Shown piece after piece: positions 12,501-23,551 of a stretch of DNA of 64,000 nt. The number at the start of each line of letters is the position of its first letter. Positions within the stretch are counted from its first letter, which is position 1. The stretch spans positions 717,001 through 781,000 of the forward strand of contig JAODUO010000034.1 in NCBI GenBank assembly GCA_025642075.2, read 5' to 3'. A program made the translations under genes and the position numbers. Under the pieces are notes generated by a model. The model was not told where the DNA came from. It did not search any database and worked only from the letters and a program-made list of their open reading frames with translations. This DNA comes from Ridgeia piscesae (Eukaryota; Annelida; Polychaeta; Sabellida; Siboglinidae).

Positions 12501-15500
12501 CCCATCTGTCACAGCCCGTCACAATAGGCTGCTTTATAAGTGACCAGATACAAGTATAGAGTTATTGATGACGTCTGGTTAGATAAAAGAGGTGTCTGCC
12601 CTGTGGTGCGCGTCAGACACCACGACATGGCACGACATGTCAGAGTCAGTTCCGCATGTGACTGCGTCGGTGGAACTAGGTGAATGCCAAGGCCCTTGCT
12701 TACGTACCTAGGCAGGTAACATCGCAACCTGTGCTCGTTAATTCTCGCCTGGCGTCACTGGTGACTCAGCCGTCTAGGGCCGAGGACCAGCCGACCGACG
12801 TGTCGCATGCGGCTGATGACACGGTTGAGGATGGACTGACTAACTTCACCTGTGTCTGTTGTTCGGTGACGGGACACAGCTTTCAAGTTGTCTTATTGTA
12901 GTTTTATAGCATGTCATTTGACAGCGGCCAAAGCCAAGTGTCTGCTGAGAACACTGAGTGATGTCTGATTATACCCCGTGGCTGGGACTGGCAGGAGACA
13001 TCAATTACTGGACTGTATACACTGTACATGACTGGCACAGATCGTCTACTCAATGCTAGCAGTCCTAATATGTTTGAAAGCAAACTAAAAGATACTTCTA
13101 AAGGGCAGTGGTACAGACACAACATGTTTCTCTTAATGTTGTGAGAAAGCTTTTCAGGTTCACTTGTTATTTCAGGGATATGGGGTTGGATGTTAACAGG
13201 CTTGTTGAAGGTCTCGACATGTGGAGTTGTATTTAGCAAATCAGTTACGGTTCTTTACAGATGGGCTGACCTGTTTTATTCTTTATAATTATTCAGTTTG
13301 GACCTGTAGTGGTAGGTTTTTGATGCTCCTTTTGGATGTGCGGGAGGATGCACCGCCTACTTGCTCATGATGCAGTAGAATTAACTTAGCACCAGTACAC
13401 AGTCAGTATTAACTGGTGAAAGAACCTGAACTTGGTTTTACCACTGATGACAGTGGAATCTTTACTCTTCTCTCGCATCACTCAAGCTGCGCCAGTGGAA
13501 GCACGAGGGGGAGGTCTGTTTGCAACATTCCTGTATGTAGGTCACCGGTCTTAGATCTTTGTAAATTAAACTTGAAATGTTATCGAGGATTTACTGCCTT
13601 GGGGGAGGAGTCTCAAGGCTACCTACCTAGAGGTGGCAGGACAGGACGTGGGTGTTGATGTAGAATTACAATAATGTTATTATAATTAGCCCCAGACAGA
13701 CACACCCCTGGGGCGCACCAGATAAGCCCTAGGTAGTCGGGGCGCAGTGTTATTTTAACCTGTCTGCTTCCTGGCAGAAAACTAGAGCCGCACAGGTCAA
13801 ACTGCATAGCCTCTGGAGGCTGCGCATCTTAGCAGAATGCTCAGCCTTCGTTGTGGTAGGAGACGTCCATGTCTCTGTGTCCTGACCCAGGTGTGTGTAG
13901 TGAGTTCATCAGATGCCTTACCTGGACCTCACAGTGATGGCTCTCATGGTGTAGTCTGTGGCTGTGGTGGTCCATCTATGTAATCTGTTCACATCATAGG
14001 TAGACGTTTACACGTTGATGCTCAATTAGAAGTCTGCATTCTGTGTGATCTAGGGTCATTCAACTCTTGTCTTGTGGTCTTGGTTCTCCTCTGTGTGTTT
14101 GTGTATTTACATGATGTCATCTTTCAGATTGTTGACCTGTCATGTTTTATGTCCCCACCCCCATAAGTTCCCTCCCTCATTTGCTTCTGTCCAGTGGTTG
14201 ACCAAGGACGTGTGGTCTTTCAGTGTGTCTGCACACAGCATGGGAAAGCTAAGATGGACAAACTATGAGGTCGTTCAAATGACCCATACTTACTCATGTT
14301 ATGTATTAGGACAGGCTGAAGACATTCTCTTACAGGGTAGCTAACTCTATTGATCTGGATACTAGCCCAATATTCACTTTGTATCTGCATTAAGGTGAGG
14401 AATCTACTGAATTGACTTCCTCCTCACTATGGATCTATGCCCAATCTTCATGTGAATCTGTGAGCCCCTCTGAACTGTGCCCTTTATCTTGGCCTTGGAT
14501 CTTGCGTAGTAAAACTAATAGTAAGATGGATGATTGACAGCATGATGTGCTCCATTTACTGACTAGAGAGAGAGGGGTTTATTGTTGCATCGTCTGCAGG
14601 GCGGTGCTCTTGAAGCACTCCACTTGTTTGTGAGAAGTCTCAAGCTTCCTGTAGTTTTTAACTATCTTGGAGGGGCATTACGCGGGGTTGTTAGGCGTCA
14701 CCCGTGCGAACCTGTCAGTTGACCACTTGTCTGTGATGAGGGTGAATATAACCGAGGGGGCGGCATACATTTGTACACGCAGTGTACACACATAGGGATC
14801 CCGCGGGTTGCGAGTGGCCCCCACCGACCTTGCATGCCACCTCTGTCATGGCATCTTACATCGCTGCCTCCCCATTGGCTGCCTGTCGCCATGCCAACCT
14901 CTCAGGTGACCTCAATGATCGAGCCGGTGCTGATCTCTGACACTGGCTGGCTCTGCGTCTATCTGCCAGCAAATTCCACTGATAAATCTGACTGTTGGCG
15001 TTGACTTTCACAGGGTCTACTGCTGCCACGTGCTGGGCAAGTGTGCTCTGGCGGGGTGAGGGCGAGGGCACACTTACTGTCTGCTGCTGCAGTTGGGGGT
15101 CTTGGCCTGGTGCACCCCCCTGCCTGCTGCTGCCACCACGGCCTTCCCGCCAAATGCAGAGTGTTATTGATATGCCGGCTAAGAGGCCGTCTGGCTGACA
15201 GGCGGATCAAATTGTCCCGCCTGCCAGTGCACATGCTCAGAGGCAGTCATCCAGAGCAGAGCTGGTGGCAGCCAATCAGAGGCAGCCCCCTGCAGTACTT
15301 ACAGAATTCAAGATGGAAGCCGAAGCATGCTGGTCCCCTCACACTGTCCAAGGTTGTCTGGGCAGACTGCGCCGAGACAGACGTGTGCCCGCGCCCCAAC
15401 TGTATGGATTCCTGATGGGGCGGTCGGGCCATGGTACATGTGAGTGTTTGTAGACGTGGGGGCGCTCGGGCGCGACCCTATGTGGCAGGTTTGTGCGACG

Positions 15501-17104
15501 CAGACTAACTGGCACGCCGTGTAGTGTCGTCACAGTGGCGGTTGGACCCTCCTGGCACGCCGTGTTGTGCAGCCACCGGCCCCTGCGCTTTACGAGCGGC
15601 ACCCATCTACCGCATACGCCCTGGTGGAGGGCACCTCGCGATTTTACGCTCACTTCTATCGGCGCGTGAGGACGTCGAGTTTACATAGAAAGGCAGGCCG
15701 CAGTTGAGCCAGGAACCTGGCACAGTCAGGCGTGTGATAATAGGTTCAAAAAAAGCATAACGGTTAAAGTCTAGGATGGTGGTAGGCATCTACTACAGCT
15801 GGCCAGATCTCGCCGCCGCCTGTTTTTGCGAGACGTTGACAATGGAGACAGCCGCGCCACTGGGGGGTCAGACACACCAGACGCTACGTCATACTAAGCT
15901 GCGTTGTGTCATCGATTTAACGTGTGCGTTGGTGCGCACTTACTCTAACGGTTAGAGTGCATTGGCGCGCACTCCTCACTGGCGGCTGGTGTGCGCACGC
16001 ATGCATTCTGCGCAGTCGACACTGCCAGTTAGGTTTGCGCATTGGCGCGCAGTTTGAACCTTGCCGTGTCCGACGTGTTGGACTCTTCATCCAGTAGCGA
16101 CCTCGGAGCTCGTTTGCGTTTTATGCGGTGTAGACACAGCTCGGATACAGTCAGTGTTCGCGTATTGTGATGTTCGACCAAAAGGAATTATCGACACAGT
16201 CTTGAGGAGTTATCGTTGTTTTCCTGTTTGAGGAATCGTCTACAGATTTGTGTGGAACTTGTGGATATTTACAGCGGTCGACACTTGTGATACGACGGTG
16301 TTGATGGCCAAGGTAGGGAGGGGTATTAGTCCAGTCTGTCTGTCTGGTGGAATGTCTGCACACATGCTTGGTCTCCGGGTAGATGTATCGCTGTCTGCGT
16401 TCATTCCTGTGTCATGCTGTATATGCAGGTTATTTTGACTGGTTTATCTTCAGCAATGCATACGCCTGTCCCTGAAATATAAACCCTTGCCCGATACATG
16501 AAGTATTGCCCAGTTCCCAGCGTAATACTGTACTGTAATTTTGTATGTTTAGTGTAGTATTCTCCTAAGAGTGTTTTACTGGTAGTATTTTAAACATTGC
16601 ATCTGGTACTGCTGTCACGTTAAAACCCTTTTTATTAGATTACATTTAGAAATGTTGCTGGTTGGTTTTATATACAGCACCTGCGAGCCAGGGTGTGCAG
16701 GTTTAGTTCTCAAAACAGCAAGATGTCAAATTCCACAGGTTGTAACTATTAGCTCTTCCTCAAATGATGATGATGAATTATGGAAGTGCACCATGGTATT
16801 TAAAAATTATTATTTTCACTGATAATGATAATTTCTTAGCCACCGACACAAAATAGAAATGCTGCTAGTGTAACATGTAATATATTATTTAGATAAGGAC
16901 TTCCTGCAATGTGGGTGGGTCTTACACTGGGGCTAGTGAAACATATCTGGAATTGCCAAGCAGGACTACCTGCCTTCTTTTGACTGATCCACACAAAACT
17001 TTGTATTCTCTCAGTATCTGTGCTGTCATCTGGAAGTGGTCCATACACAGCTTTACGTTCTCTCGGTACCCTCGTGTCATCGTCATCCCAGTGCTTGTGT
17101 GCCA
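9550..17104. other. Gene-poor stretch, no recognised gene
   Basis: No protein family or RNA gene could be recognised. Composition rises in GC and CpG from about 14,690 to 16,110 and is otherwise ordinary. Candidate open frames at 15,041-15,415 and elsewhere have no recognisable domain and overlap one another on both strands in CpG-rich DNA. Confidence 0.5.
15440..16110. promoter_or_regulatory. CpG-rich region, possible promoter or enhancer upstream of the let-7 complex
   Basis: CpG dinucleotides are clearly denser here than in the flanks. There are repeated short strings such as GGCACGCCGTGT (twice) and TGCGCATTGGCGCGCA-like blocks, a palindrome TCTAACGGTTAGA and GTGCGCAC motifs. It lies about 2.7 kb upstream of miR-100 on the same side as the expected primary transcript start. 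Its role as the pri-miRNA promoter is inference from position and composition only. Confidence 0.3.
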
Positions 17105-17350
17105 CTGTTTGTAGTGACAGACCTGATCCAACACTACCTGTCTGGTGACAGACCTGGTCCTCCATTCCCTGTCTGTGGTGACAGACATGGTCCTCCATTC
17201 CCGTCTGTGGTGACAGACCTGGTCCTCCATTCCCTGTCTGTGGTGACAGACATTGTCATCCATTCCCTCTCTGTGGTGACAGGCCTGGTCCTCCATTCCC
17301 GTCTGTGGTGACAGACATGGTCCTCCATTCCCTGTCTGTGGTTATGGTCC
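17105..17350. repeat. 33-bp minisatellite, about 7 copies
   Basis: The unit reads GGTGACAGACCTGGTCCTCC then ATTCCCTGTCTGT, with single-base variants and a degenerate left edge. The 33-bp period is a multiple of three, so it opens frames on both strands that should not be read as genes. Confidence 0.95.
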
Positions 17351-17787
17351 TGGTCCTACCATGTGTCACATGTGTGTCTGTCCTTGGTACTCCGGCCCAT
17401 CATTTACAACTGAACTCCCACTCGAAAGGCAACTCATGCATAATTTATCACCTTCTCTCCAGCTAACTAGTGTCACGCAACCACACCACACAGATGCCAG
17501 GTCCTTCTACGTAGTCTGTCCTCAGTAGTTCGCCACGTGTCTCGTATTCCAGCTTACGCCCACTTTGTAATTATATACAATCTTGCGGGGCTCTCATTCC
17601 AGCAGCTTCAAGTCCATTGACGGATCCGCCGAGTCTAGTACATTCTTAACCACTGAACGTGTCGTGTCACCTGCACCACATTCAGCTGGGCTCCAAGAAC
17701 AGTGTCTACAGCGTTTGCCACGACCTGCTCGTTTCTGTTCTCTGACCTATGTTGATCAGTGCCGTACGACCTGTATATGCCCATCTT

Positions 17788-18094
17788 CCATGACCTGTGT
17801 TCATCTGATCGCTGTGTTCGCAGGTGTTATCTGTAACCTGTGTTCATCTGTGCTACTTTCCATGACCTGTGTTCATCTGATCGCTGTATTCGCAGGTGTT
17901 ATCTGTGACCTGTGTTCATCTGTGCTACTTTCCATGACCTGTGTTCATCTGATTGCTGTGTTCGCAGGTGTTATCTGTAACCTGTGTTCATCTGTGCTAC
18001 TTTCCATGACCTGTGTTCATCTGATCGCTGTGTTCGCAGGTGTTATCTGTGACCTGTGTTCATCTGTGCTACTCTCCATGACCTGTGTTCATAT
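17788..18094. repeat. 72-bp tandem repeat, four copies plus a partial fifth
   Basis: Units start with TCCATGACCTGTGTTCATCT at 17788, 17860, 17932, 18004 and (partial) 18076, so the period is exactly 72 bp. Each full unit contains CGCAGGTGTTATCTG, which includes a CAGGTG E-box of the Snail/ZEB type. The array ends about 690 bp before miR-100. The 184-codon open frame across it comes from the period being divisible by three. Confidence 0.95.
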
Positions 18095-18784
18095 TCCACC
18101 AACAGCCATGTTCATTTGTGTTCGTCTGCCCCGTTGACTCAATTGAATCTTATGTTACTGGAGTCAGACCCTGTATTCAGACTAACCTCTGTAATGGGAA
18201 AGTCAAGTCTATCTGACCAGATAACCTCCAGAAATGGTCATTTGTTTAATTGACGTAAGTGCGAAATTTTCACTAAACTCATTAATCAGCTGCAGATGGT
18301 CTCAGTACCGTGGGTCAGCATGTTATGGAATGCAAAGTAACCTGCCTGGTTACACTGGCTGTATTCAGTCTTCCCAAACACAGGGATAGTGAAATGGATG
18401 CAACGAATAATGTCCTCAGTGAGTCTGTCACTGCGCCATTGGGGATCGTGATAACCAGTGCTCTCTAGGAGACGTATCCGTTCAATCATAGCCCGTTCCA
18501 TGCACGTCTCATGTAACTCGGCAGTCAAGATTATAATGAATAAACCATGCCAGATCAACCCCACCACTTCACTTGTCTGTTCTATTTGCAGAGCGTACAT
18601 CCAACCCACCTGCAGCCGTCCATATACACACACAGGATGGACGTAAAGCTTGACGCTACATCGTTGAACCCACCAATATCAACGCTGGGAGTGCTCGCTA
18701 CATGGCGCTTCGGTTCGTGACAAGTGACTTTCGACGGCGAGGTGTACGAGATCGAGAACGCCGCTGCGCCCCCTCCACAGTGTC

Positions 18785-18862
18785 TGGCAGGGCAAACCCG
18801 TACTACCGAACTTGTGGTCCACGCTTTACGCACAAGCTCGCTTCTACGGGTCTGCGTTGCCA
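18785..18862 (+). ncRNA. mir-100: miR-100 precursor (miR-10 family), variant mature arm
   Basis: This is a stem-loop whose 5' arm carries the miR-10-family seed ACCCGTA and the 3' half CCGAACTTGTGG of miR-100 (mature about 18795-18816). The 3' arm has CACAAGCTCG and TTCTACGGGTCT, and the outer stem pairs TGGCA with TGCCA. In the family, miR-100 is a post-transcriptional repressor loaded into Argonaute and often co-transcribed with let-7 and miR-125. Mature positions 9-11 read CTA, not the GAT found in the usual animal miR-100. The 3' arm still complements the usual sequence at positions 9 and 10, so the change appears derived. The gene lies 353 bp upstream of the let-7 hairpin on the same strand, which supports the identification. 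A sequencing error or a decayed but still expressed copy cannot be excluded. Confidence 0.9.
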
Positions 18863-19203
18863 TGGTAACGTCCGGTGGGGAAGCAGCGGCCCGCAGTGTG
18901 GCGGTCGGAGACGCGGTGGCGCACACGTCAGCGGACGAGTTACACGTTGATTTGAATAAGGTAAACTAAAACTAAGAGGGTTTCATTTGCGGTACTGTTA
19001 TGAGGAAGTTGTGAGTGGGACTGTTACGTGGTTTGTTACTGGTGAATGTCATGTTGATGTGATGTTAGTGCGGTGGGTCTCTAGTCGAAGCAAGCGAAAA
19101 ACCTTCAAAATGACACCGTGTTGACATCGCCGGCAACGAATGAGACTGCGTTGGCGTCGTTGCATCACTAGCGCAACGTCAGCGGTCGGCGAGTCTACAA
19201 TGC

Positions 19204-19291
19204 ATGCCCCCAGCTGAGGTAGTAGGTTGTATAGTTAGAATTACACCAACTACAGGAGAACTGTACAACCTTCTAGCTTTCCCTGGGGCAT
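19204..19291 (+). ncRNA. let-7: let-7 precursor
   Basis: The mature 22-nt let-7 lies at 19215-19236 and matches the canonical animal sequence at every base (starts TGAGGTAGTAGG, ends TTGTATAGTT). The star strand lies at about 19261-19282 (CTGTACAACC, TTCTAGCTTTCC). The outer stem pairs ATGCCCC (19204-19210) with GGGGCAT (19285-19291), and the loop holds the ACACCAACTACAGGAG block. let-7 represses heterochronic and proliferation targets at developmental transitions and is post-transcriptionally blocked by LIN28, which binds GGAG: a GGAG lies in the terminal loop at 19255-19258, consistent with such control. It sits between miR-100 and miR-125 on the same strand, the standard order of the let-7 complex. 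Confidence 0.99.
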
Positions 19292-22200
19292 GGCAGAACT
19301 TCTGTGGACCCACAACGGATGCGACGGCGGCATCTCATCGACTCCACCACCACTCATCTCTCTCGCATGCTTTGCTGCTTCTGCCCGCCATGCTGCTTGT
19401 CACCATTGGACGCTCTCTGTGGCTTCGACCCCTGTTGTGGCTGCCATCTTTGTTGTCGTCATCGTCACTGGCTCTATGTGAGTGTGTGGCAAGCATGTGT
19501 TTCTACCAATACTGATGCAGACTAGTCACACGAGACGATGTATGTGGCCATCCCCTGCAAAGAAAGCAAACATTGCCTGATAACTGCTGATAGTTTTATT
19601 ATATTTTATGAACTTTATGCTACCATTTGCTTTGGCTATAACATCACATGGATCTCGTGTTTTATGCTGCTATTGTTATGCTCTTGATGAATAAGTGTAC
19701 TCAAACGAAATGACAGAACCTAGAAACGAAACTGTAGAAATATTTGTAAGTATGTCGCTTTAGTGATCAATAGATGCTTCTGCTCTGTGAGTCCTAATTA
19801 TATGTGCAATGTGTTCTGATAAAATAAAATGCAAAATGCGAACAATGTCGTGCTTTGAAAAAGGACGCTTTGCCTGTTGCAGGTATGAAGTAAATCTTTT
19901 GCCAGGTCGAAATTTGAGACTAACACGTCGCCATGTGAACTGTGCACAGCTGTGTAGATGTGAAGGTGCAATAAACATTGACAAGTGTGTTGTGTCTCAT
20001 GCTACTATTGCATGTCTTCGACCCATTCCTGTGTCACTGACACCGGCTGTATGCTGACTGCAGTGACCTTCAATAAATGTAATGTGTCCAGGGACATGTC
20101 GTGTTTATCCCTCTCGTGGAGGCAATAGTTGCACCCGGAATGTAGATCCAGGTATCTCAGCCCAGTTCATAACTTGGTTAGATACAGGCACCTGCAGACA
20201 GGCACGCGTCGGCACATGTTGACACCTCTGTCTGTATCCCTTGCCCCGACGGCTGCTGGCAAACTATGCCGAGCCAGGGGTGTCTTTGGGGTCTGCCGTT
20301 TAAATCCAGTCATGGTTTTTATATTAGTCTGTGGCCATTAACAATACAGCTGTATTGATTGGCAGCTGCATTATTGTCTGTCTGCTGTGGACGTGGCGCA
20401 GAAAGGTAGGTTCGACACACTCGCTCGTTCGGTCTTTGTGCAACCTTCAGATGCATGACTTGTGTGCAAGAACTGGTTGGTGCATGCGCTCGCTGGCTTG
20501 TGGCATCATGAGAGTTGGGTAGGGTCAACAGGTCAGTTGTTAGATGATTATCCTTGATTCCATTGTAGTTGACCTTTATCTCACTGCTGTGACTGCTGCC
20601 TTCTTTGGCATCAGATCTCATTGCCTGGCCTCACCATTCTGATGAGTTCTGTCCAGACAATGGCAGTCCATTTTCATTGAGTTTCTGGCCAGACAGTATC
20701 TTGATGTTTCCAGCTAGTACAACAATGTATTCACTTCGATTCTAAGACCATTTATGGCCAGTACAATATCATGTCCACGATAGGTCTGTTGATAATGTTT
20801 GCCCAGTACAATATCTTGGACACTGTCCAAGTTCAGAACTGCAGTGTTACAGGGTTACAGTGACCGTCGCAGTCATATTTCTAGTGACAGATTTTTGCTT
20901 GTAATTGCCATAAAGTGTGTCTAACCTCTCAACAATAAATCTGGATTTTTTTTCAGCTTAGACACCACAAATACATACTAAGAACTTCTAACAAGTCATC
21001 TGCTGGTCCGTAGGTTTATCTGGGTATCTTAATTATCCAGTAAAGCAGGTTTCTGATAGTGTTGCCCCTATGAGAGTACTTTTGGAGTACATGGCAAAAT
21101 AAAATCACACTTATCAAGTCTTATATTACTTTTGTTATGCAAAGACATTTTTGTCACCAAAATTGAGCAGTTTTACCACCAGTAATAACAGGAGCGATTC
21201 TCTGGGGTGAGAGAGTCTTCAGTGCCTCAAGTTGTTCCAGAAGATGCAAAACGTTTAGGTGTTTTGTCAAATCATATCTCCACACAGAACTACGGGAGCA
21301 TAAAGCAGCAAGAGTTGACTGAGTTTGTCAGTGGACATAGTTACTGAAGTCATTCTGTGTAGACCAGGCATTGTTTTCATGCAGTTCTTCGGTCACCTTC
21401 ATCACATGTTTTCTGGGCCTAATAAAAGCACACCTTCTGCCAGTCATTTCTCTATTGATGACTCTTTCAAAATCTCTCATTGTAATATCTTGCCAGTTGT
21501 TTAGATGTGGTTTTCTTCTCCATCCTCTTGTTTTGCACAGTGTCTCCGCACTCATTCAGTGGATGTCTCCTACTCAGTCCGCGCCCGACTACCTCCATCT
21601 TGAGCTGTTTCTTCATTCTTGTCTTCACGTCTCTTGTTTTTATTTATTTTCACTTTACATAATTATTCTCTGCAACCATTTATTGTCTGCTACCCGTGGC
21701 TGTTCTCTCTCTCTCCCTCCCTCACTCCCTCTCTCCACCCCTCCCTCCCTCCTCCCTCTCTCTCAGGGTCAAAAGTTCATATGCTGACATGTTTTTCCAA
21801 CACCTGTGTCTCTCCCCCTCCCTCTACTCTCTCCCGCTGTGCTGTCAGTTATGTACAATGATAATGTCCAACATAGAGATGTGTCCTTATCATGCTATGT
21901 GAATCTCTCCACCATTGTTGCCAGCATTTGTGCCAGTCGTGTGCAGTGGTCCCACATGTGTGGCTTTTAGGTCTCGACCATCAGTTCCCAGACTCACAGT
22001 GAGTATATTGAGTATCCTCGGTTCAGTTGAAGGTCGGACTGGTGGTCAAATTGAGCTGACCACACTGTGCTCACGTCCACAGCTGGTCAGTGTTTACTAC
22101 CCTGTATATGTACTCCAGAATGTCAGGGGCTGAGCGTGTGAGATTTCTCAGAACTCTGGCTGTTTTTGTGGCACATGTCCAAGTTTGGTAATTTGACAAC

Positions 22201-23466
22201 ATTTTCAGGCCAGGCCATTTTGGTCCTGCTGGCATGTCTTATGCACATCACGTGGACAGTTAAATATTGTACACAGTTTTAGCGGAACAACAGTTAGTTA
22301 GACCCTTAGAAGTTAACTTGAGGTTGTGTTCTTTGTAATGATTTACAGCGGGCACACGACACACTTTGTTATATCACGTACAGTTATCTAAATAAAACTG
22401 TTATATCACGTACAGTTATCTAAATAATTATTATGAATATATTAGAAGTCACGCCTTATTACTAGAGCAACATTTGAAGCACTAAGTAACTGTGTAGCTG
22501 TCAGAAAAAAAATTGAACATTTCCACTGCAGAATATGGATAAATGTGAGAGTAAAACCTGCCACAGCAATAATTACACATTGAAAAATGGAAAATTAGTT
22601 CCATTTGCTGCCATCACCACTTTAAATAGTAACTAACTTAACTGACATGTTACTTAACAAGACAGTTAACTGACATGTTACTTAATAGGACAGTTGGTTA
22701 ATGCAAGTTGGTAGAACGTTCCTGGCCACATGTAGAAGTACAGGATTTAATTGGTCAAATGTTGGGATAAGCAAGTATCACCATGGTACAAACTGTGTAA
22801 AGCCTCATGCTTGATACATAGCTCATGAATTATATTAAGTGATGTGGTTAGTTGGTAATGCAGTTGATTTAATATGTGTGCATAGGTTTGTTAAAATAAA
22901 CTGTTATCTTGAGACTGGTCTATTCCAACAGAAAAAAGAACTGGAATATACCTCAGAACAATAAGAACTCTAACATGGCACATGAACAATACAAATCACA
23001 ACCAACACTTTACAACAGAACACAAAAGGTCTAAGAGCAGTTACAACCTCGCATATACTTTGAAACAGTCATTGGGCAAAAATTACAACAATCGTCTTGT
23101 GGTTTTTAGATACCACCACATTCCTTGGAATACACCCGGATCCACGATATGCCATTGTAGCCCCAAATTGAACATCAACAAACAGAAATAGACTCGCACC
23201 ACAGGCACGGTCAGAGTTCTCTTGTGAACACAGCTGTATCAGTTTGTAGTATTCCACTTCAGTGCCTGTAGACATTGAATCCACCAATGGTTGGTTGAAG
23301 ATGGCAGCCCTCGGCCAGGAGGAAGAGTTGTCAAAGCCATGTTTCCCTGCTCCCAACACTGTCTCCAGTGTGCTTCCCTGTTTCCGCTCCGCATGCCTTC
23401 GCTGCTACACATCCAGGTTCCTGGATCGCGCAAGTTCGGATCTTGGCACAGACCCACAAGGAAGTG
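19292..23466 (+). other. Spacer between let-7 and miR-125, likely within the primary transcript
   Basis: No coding gene is seen. Short local duplications occur at 22368-22425 (unit TTATATCACGTACAGTTATC plus TAAATAA, twice) and 22637-22692 (AACTGACATGTTACTTAA twice). Two pyrimidine tracts followed by CAG occur at about 21704-21767 and 21808-21849. Co-transcription with the flanking microRNAs is inferred from the family, not shown here. Confidence 0.5.
21704..21767 (+). other. Long polypyrimidine tract ending in CAG; splice-acceptor or triplex candidate
   Basis: About 60 nearly pure C/T bases end in CTCTCTCAG followed by GG. This is a textbook plus-strand 3' splice-site context, and a second weaker one follows near 21849 (GCTGTGCTGTCAG). 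If the let-7 complex is spliced between let-7 and miR-125, this is the best candidate acceptor. The same tract could form triplex (H-) DNA. Confidence 0.35.
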
Positions 23467-23551
23467 CCGGCTCCCCTTTCCCTGAGACCCTAATTTGTGA
23501 CAATTTTAAAATCACAAATTGGGTTCTCTGGATTAGGGAGGCAGGAGCGGG
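23467..23551 (+). ncRNA. mir-125: miR-125 precursor (lin-4 family)
   Basis: The mature strand at 23479-23500 matches canonical miR-125 (TCCCTGAGACCC then TAATTTGTGA). It folds back on about 23512-23535 (TCACAAATTGGGTTCTCTGG) across a short AATTTTAAA loop, and the outer stem pairs GCTCC with GGAGC. miR-125 is the bilaterian orthologue of nematode lin-4 and acts with let-7 in developmental timing. It lies about 4.2 kb downstream of let-7 on the same strand, wider than the 0.35-kb miR-100 to let-7 gap, so processing from a common transcript would need a precursor of at least 4.8 kb. Confidence 0.98.

Noticed and set aside
18286..18633. 115-codon minus-strand open frame just before miR-100
   Set aside because: There is no family resemblance or splice context, and it lies antisense to the likely primary transcript.
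21328..21555. Minus-strand frame resembling a LINE C-terminus
   Set aside because: Only a faint pattern (RRK...DITMRDFERV) and no upstream conserved blocks; too weak to call.
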